Made by a program: the position numbers and the translations under genes
From: Hyphomicrobiales bacterium
GTDB lineage: Bacteria > Pseudomonadota > Alphaproteobacteria > Rhizobiales > Xanthobacteraceae
DNA length: 43,292 bases
Reading direction: 5' to 3'
Assembly (NCBI GenBank): GCA_009377695.1
Contig: WHTP01000037.1
Location: 1 to 43,292 of the forward strand
The notes under the pieces: model-generated
What the model was told of the DNA's origin: nothing
The model's database searches: none
Seen by the model: the letters and a program-made list of their open reading frames with translations, nothing else
Shown: positions 25,281 to 33,060 of the stretch, in pieces
Position numbering within the stretch: the first letter of the stretch is position 1
Layout of the letters: each line of letters opens with the position of its first letter

Positions 25281-26135
25281 ATGCGATTGGAATTGGCCGG
25301 ACGAACATTGCTTGTGATGGCGTGGCTGGCGCTCATTTGTTGCGCGTCCGCAGATGCGGCCGATCCGCCCCGGCGCATCGCGTCGTTCAACGTCTGCGCC
25401 GACCAGCTTGTGATTGCGCTTGCCGACCCCGACCAGATCGTCGCCCTGTCGCCCAATGCGCGCGATCCCAGCATGTCGGTGTTGACCGAAGAGGCGCTCC
25501 AGTATCCGCTGCTCGGACGGCTGGCAGAATCCGTCGTCCCGCTTCAGCCCGATCTTGTCCTGGTCGGGCCGTGGGACCGGCCGCTGACCCAGCGGATGCT
25601 GCGTGACCTTGGATTTCGGATGGTCAGCGTCGACATCGTGAGCGATGTGGCCGTGGGGTTTGCGCAGATCCGCGAGATTGCAAAGCTTCTCGGGCATCCC
25701 GAGCGCGGCGAAGCGCTGATCGCCAAGATCGAAGCCGCGCGGCGTCGATTGGCCGCGGCGCCGCGTCCGAAATCCTCGAGCGCATTGTTGATCGGCAACA
25801 GCGGCTACACCGTCGGCCCCGACAGTCTCGCCGGCGCGTTGCTCCGCGAAGCCGGCCTGGTGCCGCCGACGGGCGCGCCTGCGGGTTACGGCGGCTACGT
25901 GCCGCTCGAGAAGCTCATCATGCTGCGGCCCGATTTCCTGGCGATGGCGAGCGCCATCGAGACGCCGGACGGGCAGGGCGCGCTCTATCTCACCCATCCG
26001 GCGTTGCGCGCGCTCTATCCGGCCGACAAGCGGATCGTGTTGCCGAGCCGGTTCACGCTGTGCGCCGGTCCGAGTCTGATTCCGGCGTTCGACTATCTCG
26101 CGGATGTTCTCGCGCGGCTTGCCAAACAACAATAG
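25281..26135 (+). CDS. Iron-chelate/cobalamin-type ABC substrate-binding protein
   Basis: A 284-residue class III periplasmic binding protein. The signal peptide spans about residues 1-26 (LLVMAWLALICCASADA). The family pattern RRIASFNVCADQLVIALADPDQIVAL and the later LQPDLVLVGPWDRP, then MLRDLGFRMVSVDIV and the SLAGALLREAGL segment, are those of BtuF/FepB-like proteins. It is divergent from its permease and ATPase genes and should deliver substrate to them. The ATG at 25281 follows GGCGGAG. An ATG at 25243 in frame is less likely. The TAG stop is the first base triplet of a 12-bp tandem repeat at the junction with a convergent gene. Confidence 0.87.
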   Translation: MRLELAGRTLLVMAWLALICCASADAADPPRRIASFNVCADQLVIALADPDQIVALSPNARDPSMSVLTEEALQYPLLGRLAESVVPLQPDLVLVGPWDRPLTQRMLRDLGFRMVSVDIVSDVAVGFAQIREIAKLLGHPERGEALIAKIEAARRRLAAAPRPKSSSALLIGNSGYTVGPDSLAGALLREAGLVPPTGAPAGYGGYVPLEKLIMLRPDFLAMASAIETPDGQGALYLTHPALRALYPADKRIVLPSRFTLCAGPSLIPAFDYLADVLARLAKQQ

Positions 26136-26169
26136 CTACACGTCCAGCTACACGTCTAGCTACACGTCT
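26134..26169. repeat. Three tandem 12-bp repeats at a convergent junction
   Basis: AGCTACACGTCC, AGCTACACGTCT and AGCTACACGTCT follow without gaps. Because the unit junction reads TAGCTA or CAGCTA, the array gives stop codons on both strands. The stop of the plus-strand binding protein (26133-26135) and of the minus-strand binding protein (26160-26162) both fall in it. Confidence 0.9.
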
Positions 26170-26951
26170 CTCGCCCATTCCGAAAACATCGCGGAGAGAG
26201 CGTCGAGTCCGTCGGTGAGCGCCGCCGGGCCCGGCTGGAGGATCAGCGACGATTTGATCTCGCGCAGCCAGCCGAAGCGCACGGCGGGAATGGCATCGAA
26301 GCCGTCGCGAGCGGTGACCTTCGCCGGCACGAACTTTTTGCCGCACCAAGAGCCGATGATGATGTCGGGCGCCGCCGCGATCACGTCATTCGGCGAGACA
26401 ATCCGGTCCTTCGCGTTCTTGCAGTCCGCGAGCGCCGGGAACACTTCGATGCCGCCCGCGGCCTCGATCAGCTCCGACACCCATTTGATGCCGGAGATCA
26501 TGGGGCCATCCCATTCCTCGAAATAAACCCGCGGCCTTCGCTTAAGCGCGGTCGCGCGTTCGCGCGTCTTGCGCAGCCGTTCCTCAAGCGAAACTGCGAG
26601 CGCATCGGCCTTCGCTTGCGCGGCGCTGAGCGCGCCGACGGTGCGGATCATGTCGAGGATGCCGGCAACATCGCGCTGGTTGAAGGCATGCACCGCGACG
26701 TTGCGGCGGATCAGTTCCGCCACGAGGTCCGCTTGCAGGTCGGAGAAGGCGAGGACGAGGTCCGGCTCGAGGGCGAGGATTTTCTCGTAATCGGCGGAGA
26801 TGAAGGCGGAAACCCGCGGCTTTTCTTTGCGCACCCGGGCCGGCCGGACCGCATAGCCGGACACGCCCACGATGCGCCGCTCCTCGCCGAGGAGATAGAG
26901 CGTCTCCACGGTCTCCTCGGTCAGGCAGACGATGCGCTCGGGCGGGAACAT
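26160..26951 (-). CDS. Cobalamin-binding-protein-like BtuF homologue without signal peptide
   Basis: A 263-residue protein of the class III binding-protein fold. It begins MFPPERIVCLTEETVETLYLLGEERRIVGVSGYAVRP, the pattern of proteins annotated as cobalamin-binding protein. It continues with KILALEPDLVLAFSDLQADL, GALSAAQAKADALAVSLEERL (the long connecting helix) and GGIEVFPAL. It has no signal peptide, so it may be cytoplasmic or serve in cobalamin or corrinoid handling rather than uptake. The start at 26951 has a weak ribosome-binding site. It converges with a secreted homologue of the same fold, and the two stops share a tandem repeat. Sequence identity between the two is low by eye. Confidence 0.82.
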   Translation of the reverse strand: MFPPERIVCLTEETVETLYLLGEERRIVGVSGYAVRPARVRKEKPRVSAFISADYEKILALEPDLVLAFSDLQADLVAELIRRNVAVHAFNQRDVAGILDMIRTVGALSAAQAKADALAVSLEERLRKTRERATALKRRPRVYFEEWDGPMISGIKWVSELIEAAGGIEVFPALADCKNAKDRIVSPNDVIAAAPDIIIGSWCGKKFVPAKVTARDGFDAIPAVRFGWLREIKSSLILQPGPAALTDGLDALSAMFSEWARDV

Positions 26952-27078
26952 ATGTTCTTACTTTTCGGCGTTCGTCCTGAGCCCCGGGGGCACGCTGGGG
27001 GCGCAAATCGGCCCGCTCCCCAGCCGGGTAGCCACGCCGGCCCGCGCGTCGGCTTGGGGGCTAAAACTACTCTTTTTC

Positions 27079-27244
27079 GTAGTGCCCCGATTCCGAAGTT
27101 CGTATCATTTTGCGGCATCCTCATTTGCGAACTTCGGAATCGAAGGACACTAGCAACTCTTTGAATCGAGTGTGGCTTTGGTTCAGAAGTCCGCATGTCG
27201 GACTCGCCGCAAGAATGATGCGGACTTCTGAACCGCCACACTAG
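27079..27244. repeat. Paired-hairpin repeat, family B (copy 3)
   Basis: Unit B1 (27079-27153; stem GATTCCGAAGTTCG and complement) is followed by a linker and unit B2 (27167-27244; stem TTCAGAAGTCCGCAT and complement). Its reverse complement nearly matches 12938-13094. The right border CTAG (27241-27244) contains the stop codon of the outer-membrane protein gene. The left border reads GTAG. Confidence 0.9.
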
Positions 27245-28020
27245 TACCGCGCGACCACCGGCACCGACGGGCCGAAGCGATAGTTGATGCCGACCCGGGC
27301 GATATTTTCCCGTAGATCGCGATCGACCGTCACACCACCGGTGCAGCCGGCGGTGGGGTTGCAGAGATCGAAGTAGCTCACCGTCCCAAGATCGACGTAG
27401 AGGTATTCGGCCTTGACGGTCCAGTTGTGATTGAGCGCCCATTCCAGACCGACGCCGATCGTCCATCCTGCGCGGGTGCTGTCGCTGGAATTCGTTTGGA
27501 GAGTGGCGATGCCGAGCTGATCGTAGTATTCCACGTTTGCAACGGCCACGCCGCCGGTAGCGTATAACAGCACGCGATCGGCTGCCAGGCCGAGGCGGCC
27601 GCGCAGAGTCCAAAGCCAGTTGCTCTCCACGGTTGAGAGCATGGCATTCGTGAAGCCGATCGGGACCGAGGAGCGCGAGCCGCTCACGTCCGTGTAGTTG
27701 ATGTCCGTTTCCAGGCCGACGACGAACTGATTGACTTGAAAGTTGTAGCCGAGTTGGCCGCCGCCGGTGAAGGCGCTCGTCTTGATAGTCCCAGTCGCTG
27801 CGGTTGCAATCTGGGGCACGACGGACCCTGGGGCGGCTGTCCACGTGACGTCGGCATCGCCCCATACATAACCCGCATTGGCGCCGATATAGAAGCCGGT
27901 CCAGTTGTAGACCAGCGGCGGAGGCGGTGGTGGCGGTGCCTTGACCGGCAGGTCGGCGGCGACCGCGCCACCCATTAGCAATACCGTGAACGCAACGGCA
28001 CCGAGCAATGCCTTTCGCAT
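27241..28020 (-). CDS. Outer-membrane beta-barrel protein, Omp25/31-like
   Basis: A 259-residue outer-membrane protein with a signal peptide (residues 1-22, ending GGAVAA), a Pro-rich linker (KAPPPPPPPL) and an eight-stranded-type barrel starting YNWTGFYIGANAGYVWGDAD. Alternating hydrophobic strands, FTGGGQLGYNFQVNQFVVGLETDINY, and the late WTVKAEYLYVDLG and ENIARVGINYRF mark the Omp25/31 (porin-like) family common in rhizobia, where they are abundant structural surface proteins. Most relatives end at NYRF. This one runs on ten residues (GPSVPVVARY), and its TAG stop lies in the border of a family B repeat, so the natural C-terminus may have been changed. A terminal aromatic residue is still present. 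Confidence 0.88.
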   Translation of the reverse strand: MRKALLGAVAFTVLLMGGAVAADLPVKAPPPPPPPLVYNWTGFYIGANAGYVWGDADVTWTAAPGSVVPQIATAATGTIKTSAFTGGGQLGYNFQVNQFVVGLETDINYTDVSGSRSSVPIGFTNAMLSTVESNWLWTLRGRLGLAADRVLLYATGGVAVANVEYYDQLGIATLQTNSSDSTRAGWTIGVGLEWALNHNWTVKAEYLYVDLGTVSYFDLCNPTAGCTGGVTVDRDLRENIARVGINYRFGPSVPVVARY

Positions 28021-28344
28021 GATAGCCCCCAGTCGAATCCTGAGTGCTCAAGTTACGCGCGGTCGGAGGCAAACTCTTGGACTGACGCGAACTGGGCTCG
28101 TCTTATTGCGACAGTGGGTCGATTTCCAAGCAAGGTGTTGTGATTGTGCGACACCCAGGCTCGTCACGACGGGGGCAAAAATCCCGTCTATCCCACCATG
28201 GTATCGGGAGAAACATAGAACCTGCCTGTCTATGCCTTTGTGTCAGAAGGCAAATAACGCCGCCAGGCCGTTGTGGCCTTGGATGGCTGGGCGTGGTGCG
28301 CTCGTACTCATTCGGCCGATTTATCTCTGTTGGAAAACATTAAG
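28021..28344. other. Intergenic stretch between divergent genes, no supported gene
   Basis: This 324-base gap separates the outer-membrane protein gene from the small plus-strand gene, so it should carry both promoters. It is somewhat less GC-rich than its surroundings. Short open frames are present but have no ribosome-binding site or family resemblance. I see no repeat copy or RNA gene. Confidence 0.5.
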
Positions 28345-28581
28345 ATGGAAATCAGCGGTCAAAAGGCGCATATGAGGGGTATGCAAGAACCCAAATTTAC
28401 CAACGGCCAAATGGTTCATTTCACCCCCAGCTTTTCGCAGGATGCGAAGGCGCTGGGCGTTTATGAGATTGTCCGGCAAATGCCAATCGAGGACGCGAAC
28501 GAGACCTCATACAGGATCAAGAGTGGATCCAGTGGGCAGGAGCGAATCGCGCGCGAGCACCAGTTGGAAAGTGCGCTCTGA
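28345..28581 (+). CDS. Small conserved hypothetical protein
   Basis: A 78-residue soluble protein, probably shorter: in-frame ATG codons at 28372 and 28381 are also possible. The conserved part is FTNGQMVHFTPSFSQDAKALGVYEIVRQMP, then YRIKSGSSGQERIAREHQLE. This resembles short proteins common in Bradyrhizobium-like genomes, with an SH3-like small barrel (a hydrophobic entry strand, a V-Y-x-I-V-R strand and a YRIKS strand). Function is unknown. It stands alone between the divergent outer-membrane protein gene and the convergent modC. Confidence 0.65.
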   Translation: MEISGQKAHMRGMQEPKFTNGQMVHFTPSFSQDAKALGVYEIVRQMPIEDANETSYRIKSGSSGQERIAREHQLESAL

Positions 28582-28655
28582 TACCGCTTTGATCGTGTAC
28601 GGTCGGTTCACGCGACATACGTGCGGGAATAGATAATTCGCTTGAACGTGCAGGT

Positions 28656-29807
28656 CTACTGCCCATCTGCTTCAAGGTCGGCCGCTTTCGGGCTTTGCTG
28701 CGATGGGGCCGTCAGAGACAAGGCCCGGCGATCGAACGCGATCGATTTGATGAGCGCGAAAACCGGCTTGCCAGGAGCCAATGCAAGCTCCGCGACAGCA
28801 GAACGCGTTACGCGGGCTCTTATCTTGGCCCCACCAACATCGACTAAGGTTTCGGCAAAAGCCGTCTCGGGCTCTTCTACAATCTCGGCAATAGAGCCAA
28901 CCATGATGTTACGAACGCTGATCTCCTCGGGGCGCTTCGTCGCCAGTGCCACATCGCGCGCGCGAATCCTCAGGCGGACCTCGTCTCCGACAGCAAGTTC
29001 AGCCATTGGCATGACGATGTCCTGTCCGTGGTGATCGAGATGGGTCAAGCGAAAATGCCGATCGTGCCCTGTCACTCGCGCGGTAAGAACGACGCCCGCT
29101 TCGAAGCGGCCCGTCACCGACTGTAAGTCGAGGCGCGCAAGCACATCCGCAACCGGACCCTCGGCGACCTTCCGGCCCGATGCGAGTGCCAGCATGCGTT
29201 GGGCAAGGCGAGCGACCTCGTCGATCGCGTGCGTGACATAGATCACCGGCACGCCGAACGCCTTCGGCAGCCCTTCTATGAGTGGAAGAATCTCTCGTTT
29301 CCGCCTGACGTCGAGCGCAGCAAGCGGCTCGTCCATCAGGAGCAGGCGCGGCCGCGTCAACAGCGTCCGACCGATCGCGACACGCTGGCGCTCGCCCCCG
29401 GAAAGCGACGGCGTGCGGCGGTCCATCAATGGCGCAAGGTCGAGCGCCCGGACGACTCCGTCGAGGCTGATCTGGCTGCCTGCCAACTGCGAGCGCTTGT
29501 CCGCATAGCGCAGGTTTCCCGCAACCGTGAGATGCGGGAACAAGCGGACGTCTTGAAATACGTAGCCCACCCCGCGTCGGTGCGCCGGCACAAAGGTTCC
29601 GCTGCTGTCGTCCTGCCACACCTCGTCGCCAAACCGAACCCGCCCCCGCGCTGCGGGTTCAAGCCCGGAAATGATACGAAGCAATGTGCTCTTGCCGCAG
29701 CCGCTGGGTCCAAACAGCGCAGTGATTCCATCAAGGGCCATGCGATCCGAAACATCGAGGACGAATTCGCCGAATGCGATGCGTGTGTCGAAATCGATCT
29801 CTGCCAT
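28656..29807 (-). CDS. modC: Molybdate ABC transporter ATP-binding protein ModC
   Basis: A 383-residue ATPase that powers molybdate import. It has Walker A GPSGCGKST, the Q-loop VGYVFQDVRLFPHLTV, the signature LSGGERQRVAIGRTLL, Walker B LLLMDEPLAALD and the switch His in VTHAIDE. From residue about 290 a MOP/TOBE domain follows (ISVRNIMVGSIAEIVEE, then FALIKSIAFDRRALSL), which binds oxyanion and is typical of ModC. It sits at the end of modABC, three bases after modB. Molybdate supplied here would feed the molybdopterin enzyme AioA encoded in the same window, although the two operons are 23 kb apart. Confidence 0.94.
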   Translation of the reverse strand: MAEIDFDTRIAFGEFVLDVSDRMALDGITALFGPSGCGKSTLLRIISGLEPAARGRVRFGDEVWQDDSSGTFVPAHRRGVGYVFQDVRLFPHLTVAGNLRYADKRSQLAGSQISLDGVVRALDLAPLMDRRTPSLSGGERQRVAIGRTLLTRPRLLLMDEPLAALDVRRKREILPLIEGLPKAFGVPVIYVTHAIDEVARLAQRMLALASGRKVAEGPVADVLARLDLQSVTGRFEAGVVLTARVTGHDRHFRLTHLDHHGQDIVMPMAELAVGDEVRLRIRARDVALATKRPEEISVRNIMVGSIAEIVEEPETAFAETLVDVGGAKIRARVTRSAVAELALAPGKPVFALIKSIAFDRRALSLTAPSQQSPKAADLEADGQ

Positions 29808-29810
29808 CGA

Positions 29811-30488
29811 CTAGCTCACATGCATCGGAAAGCGGCGGTTCATCACGTAAACGAACAGCAGCACGACGAACGAGAACAGCAAGAGGATCGCGGAGAGAAC
29901 ATGGGCGCTTGCGTAGTTGATCGTTTCAACATGCTCATAGATGGCGATCGAGATGACCTTCGTTTGGCCTGGAATATTGCCGCCGACCATAAGGACGACG
30001 CCGAATTCACCGATGGTGTGCGCGAACGTCAACACCGTGGCGGTCAGATAGCCTCGGAGCGCTATGGGTGCAGCCACAGTGAAGAACGCATCTACGGGAG
30101 AAGCCCGCAACGTTGCCGCTGCCTCCAGCGGTCCGCGGCCTACGGTCTCGAACGCAGCCTGAAGCGGCTGCACCATGAACGGCAACGAATAAAGCACCGA
30201 TGCAATGACCAGCCCGGCAAAGGAAAAGGTCAACGTATGGCCCGTCACGTTGACCCACAGCGCGCCGACCGGTGACGTTGGACTTAGAAATACCAGGAGG
30301 TAGAAGCCCAGCACGGTGGGGGGCAGCACCAGCGGCAGCGCCGTTAATGCCTCGACGGCGGATCTGGCCCTTGATCGCGTGAATGCCAGCCACCAGGCGA
30401 CCGGCGTTCCCAGGATCAGGAGGATGGCCGTGGTGACCGCCGCAAGGCGAATGGTGAGCCAGAGCGGTGCAAGGTCGGGCAGCTCCAT
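29811..30488 (-). CDS. modB: Molybdate ABC transporter permease ModB
   Basis: A 225-residue inner-membrane permease with five or six helices. Typical ModB stretches are LPLVLPPTVLGFYLLVFLSP, the coupling segment VGRGPLEAAATLRASPVDAFFTVAAPIALRGYLTATVLTFAHTIGEFGVVLMVGGNIPGQTKVISIAIYEHVE and the final VMNRRFPMH. I start at the ATG at 30488, four bases after the modA stop, and not at a TTG 24 bases upstream inside modA. It lies between modA and modC in the usual order. With ModA and ModC it makes a complete high-affinity molybdate importer. Confidence 0.93.
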   Translation of the reverse strand: MELPDLAPLWLTIRLAAVTTAILLILGTPVAWWLAFTRSRARSAVEALTALPLVLPPTVLGFYLLVFLSPTSPVGALWVNVTGHTLTFSFAGLVIASVLYSLPFMVQPLQAAFETVGRGPLEAAATLRASPVDAFFTVAAPIALRGYLTATVLTFAHTIGEFGVVLMVGGNIPGQTKVISIAIYEHVETINYASAHVLSAILLLFSFVVLLFVYVMNRRFPMHVS

Positions 30489-30492
30489 CGGT

Positions 30493-31266
30493 TCACTCGA
30501 TCCCGTAACCAAACCGCTCGATCACGGCGTGCGCTTCCGGCGTCCGAACGAATTTCAGGAAGGCGGTCGCCGCGACATTGTCACGGCCCTTGTTCAGCAG
30601 GATGGCATCTTGCCTGATGGGGGCGAAGAGCCTTTGGGGTACGTCCCATCGGCTGCCCTTGTCGGTTGCACGCGGGCTGAGGACAGCCGAGAGCGCGACG
30701 AAGCCAAGCTGCGCGTTTCCTGTTGCGACCATGGAGTGCGTCTGGCCGATGTTCTGACCCATTGCGATCTTAGCTTTAAGCGCGTCCCAGAGCTTCAGCG
30801 ATTGCAGTGTCTCCATTGCTGCGAGGCCATAGGGTGCCAGGCTTGGGTTTGCAATCGCGATGTGTCGGACATCGGCAGCTTTGAGCGCAGAGACGCCATC
30901 GGATCCGATGCGAACTGGATCAACGCTCCAAAGCGTCAGCTTTCCTACCGCGTAGGTGAACCGGCTGCCGGCGACGCCGTCGTTTTCCCGCTCGAGGCGT
31001 TCTGGCGTGGCTGCGTCGGCGGACAGCAGGATTTGAAATGGCGCGCCGGCTTTGATCTGGGCATAAAGCTTGCCGGTTGAACCGGTCGTGACCTGAAGCT
31101 TGTGTCCTGTGGTCTTTTCAAAAGCGGGCTTCAACTCGTCGATAACCTCCGCGAAATTGGCTGCTACGGCGACGAGCGTCTGTTCGGCGCGAACTGGTGA
31201 GAGGGCAGCACTCGACAAAGTCGGGATGACAAGTGAAAGCGCGGTCACAGTCAGGCGGATGGACAT
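30493..31266 (-). CDS. modA: Molybdate-binding periplasmic protein ModA
   Basis: A 257-residue periplasmic oxyanion-binding protein. Residues 1-27 form a signal peptide (LTVTALSLVIPTLSSAALSPVRA). The mature part begins EQTLVAVAANFAEVIDELKPAFEKTTGHKL and contains TGSTGKLYAQIKAGAPFQILLSADAATPERL, where the Ser residues bind molybdate or tungstate, plus IANPSLAPYGLAAMETL with the second half of the pocket. The start at 31266 follows AAAGGAG. It heads the modABC operon. The 161 bases upstream, shared with a divergent gene, hold a small CCGGAA/TTCCGG dyad (31347-31364) but no recognisable ModE box or Mo-responsive RNA. Confidence 0.93.
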   Translation of the reverse strand: MSIRLTVTALSLVIPTLSSAALSPVRAEQTLVAVAANFAEVIDELKPAFEKTTGHKLQVTTGSTGKLYAQIKAGAPFQILLSADAATPERLERENDGVAGSRFTYAVGKLTLWSVDPVRIGSDGVSALKAADVRHIAIANPSLAPYGLAAMETLQSLKLWDALKAKIAMGQNIGQTHSMVATGNAQLGFVALSAVLSPRATDKGSRWDVPQRLFAPIRQDAILLNKGRDNVAATAFLKFVRTPEAHAVIERFGYGIE

Positions 31267-31427
31267 CGTGGTGCTCCTTTCGCCACGGCATGCATGCGCG
31301 CACACCGGGCCTGATCCAGCAAATGGGCTTGAGGGAGCGACCAGTGCCGGAAGCGCCGTTCCGGCGGCAGGGGCGCGCTTACGGTGCGCCGTGGGTCACG
31401 AGGACAAACTAACAGGACGGTTTCGGC

Positions 31428-32039
31428 ATGGCAATGCGGCGCGTCTCGCGGGCATTGCTCGAACCGTGCGGGTGCGCGACATTGGCGATGGGGTGTGCCG
31501 TGCTGGGACTGATTCTACGCGTCAAGGCGATCATGATGACGCCGCAGACCGAATGGCCTGCGGTCGCGAACGAATTCGACGACGCCGCGTCGATCCGGTA
31601 CATCGCCATTCTTGCCCTGATTCCGGCGTTGGCGCGGCTCATTGGCGGCTGGCTGATCGGTGGCTATACGCCGTTCCTCACCGCGCTGATCGGAGCCATG
31701 GTCGCGTACGCGCTAAGCTTCGTGCTGGTCTCTGCGGTGGCGCTGGTGGTCGACCTCTTGGCTCCTCGGTTCGGCGGGCAGCGCAGCTATTCCAACGCGC
31801 TTCGGTTGACCGCCTATTCATTTACGCCGGTCTGGCTCGTTGGAATCGTCCTGCTCGTTCCCGGTGCGAGCTTTCTGGTTCTTCTGGGTCTTTACGGGCT
31901 TTATCTGATGTGGATCGGAATGCCTGTCATGATGGGGTCGTCGAAGCACAAGAGCCTGCTTTACGTCGTCGCGGTGGCGGTCGGTGCGATCGCGCTCGAC
32001 GCGGCCGCACGCATCGCGCTGGTCTCGGCGCTGAGCTGA
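31428..32039 (+). CDS. Yip1 domain membrane protein
   Basis: A 203-residue inner-membrane protein with five hydrophobic helices. The sequence from RVKAIMMTPQTEWPAVANEFDD onward matches bacterial Yip1-family proteins, whose usual beginning is a short LVERVKNILLTP-like stretch. FGGQRSYSNALRLTAYSFTPVWLVGI and LLGLYGLYLMWIGMPVMM are further signatures. Function is unknown. The ATG at 31428 adds about 25 residues that are not typical of the family. A GTG at 31500, preceded by GGGGTG, would give a start like other members and may be the true one. It is divergent from modA and convergent with mepA. Confidence 0.75.
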   Translation: MAMRRVSRALLEPCGCATLAMGCAVLGLILRVKAIMMTPQTEWPAVANEFDDAASIRYIAILALIPALARLIGGWLIGGYTPFLTALIGAMVAYALSFVLVSAVALVVDLLAPRFGGQRSYSNALRLTAYSFTPVWLVGIVLLVPGASFLVLLGLYGLYLMWIGMPVMMGSSKHKSLLYVVAVAVGAIALDAAARIALVSALS

Positions 32040-32057
32040 TGACCTTCCAGGTCCCCG

Positions 32058-33038
32058 TCACGGCGCAAGCAGGACCTGACGGCACGCGGGCGGAAGATCG
32101 GCCATCGTGATCGGCGGTTTTGGTTTCGGCTTGTGTTTCGGATCCTTTGGCTTCGGCGCCGGCTTGGGCCTGATGATCGCGTCGCGGAACCACCAGTCGA
32201 GCTCTTTCCCGCATCCGTCGCCAGCCGGGACCGCGTGCTGCGGCCGGCAGTCGGGACTGCCAGGCGGGCAACTCATGCGGATGTGGAAATGATAGTCGTG
32301 TCCCCACATCGGGCGCACCTTCCGGAGCCAGGTGCGGTCTGTGTCGGTCGAGCGGCAGAGCGCCTTCTTGATCGCGGCATTGACGAAGATGCGCTCGACC
32401 TTGGGGTCTTCTGCTGCCGCCTTGATGATCGCGGCATGTGCGGGAGTCCAAACCTTCGGATTGACGTCGGTGCGGCTCTTCGCGACCACCAGGGTCGCGG
32501 ACATTTCCTCGCGTTCTTTGCGGGTGAGTTCGCGTGCCGGCATCGGTGTCAGCCAGATGTCGGCATCGAGGCCGACCTGATGGCTCGCGTGCCCGGTCAG
32601 CATCGGCCCGCCGCGCGCTTGCGAAATGTCGCCGACCAGCAGTCCGCGCCAGCCGACCTTCGATCCTTTTTCTGAGAGCTTTTCAAGGAAGGCCACGAGG
32701 GTCGGGTGACCCCAATTGCGATTGCGCGACAGCCGCATGACCTGCCAGGTCTCGCCATTGATCGGCATCGCGATCGCGCCGGCCAGGCAGCCCTTGGCGT
32801 AGAAGCCGATCGAACGCGCCTGCAACGGTGCGGCGGTGGCGCGCCGGCCGAACAATTCCTTGGCCGGTGTTTTGGGATCGTTGGGAGTGGCGAGCGGCGG
32901 CAACGGCTTTGGCTCGATCGTGCCTTTGTCCTGCGCGGTCGCCACGGATGTTGCGAACGCTGCGATGGCCATGCCCGCCAGGACAATCCGTCTCAATGAA
33001 AGCCGCGCTGTCGCCTGCCGCCCGTTCGTCGCTGTCAT
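32058..33038 (-). CDS. mepA: Penicillin-insensitive murein endopeptidase MepA
   Basis: A 326-residue periplasmic LAS-type metallopeptidase that cleaves the D-Ala-mDAP cross-links of peptidoglycan. The signal peptide covers about residues 1-35 (RRIVLAGMAIAAFATSVATAQ). The family block GHASHQVGLDAD (149-160) gives zinc ligands His and Asp, and MWGHDYHFHIRMSCP gives the later His ligands. Cysteines in CLAGA, ALCRS, MSCPPGSPDC and DGCGKE may form disulfides. The tail has a Lys/Pro-rich stretch (KPAPKPKDPKHKPKPKPP) before the last 20 residues. The ATG at 33038 follows GAGGAAATGGGG. It converges with the Yip1-like gene and lies 22 bases after the next gene on the same strand. Confidence 0.92.
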   Translation of the reverse strand: MTATNGRQATARLSLRRIVLAGMAIAAFATSVATAQDKGTIEPKPLPPLATPNDPKTPAKELFGRRATAAPLQARSIGFYAKGCLAGAIAMPINGETWQVMRLSRNRNWGHPTLVAFLEKLSEKGSKVGWRGLLVGDISQARGGPMLTGHASHQVGLDADIWLTPMPARELTRKEREEMSATLVVAKSRTDVNPKVWTPAHAAIIKAAAEDPKVERIFVNAAIKKALCRSTDTDRTWLRKVRPMWGHDYHFHIRMSCPPGSPDCRPQHAVPAGDGCGKELDWWFRDAIIRPKPAPKPKDPKHKPKPKPPITMADLPPACRQVLLAP

Positions 33039-33060
33039 TCCCCATTTCCTCAATGGATAT

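Noticed and set aside
31267-31427. ModE operator or molybdenum-cofactor RNA before modA
   Set aside because: No TATA-type inverted ModE box and no extended conserved fold. Only a small CCGGAA/TTCCGG dyad is seen.
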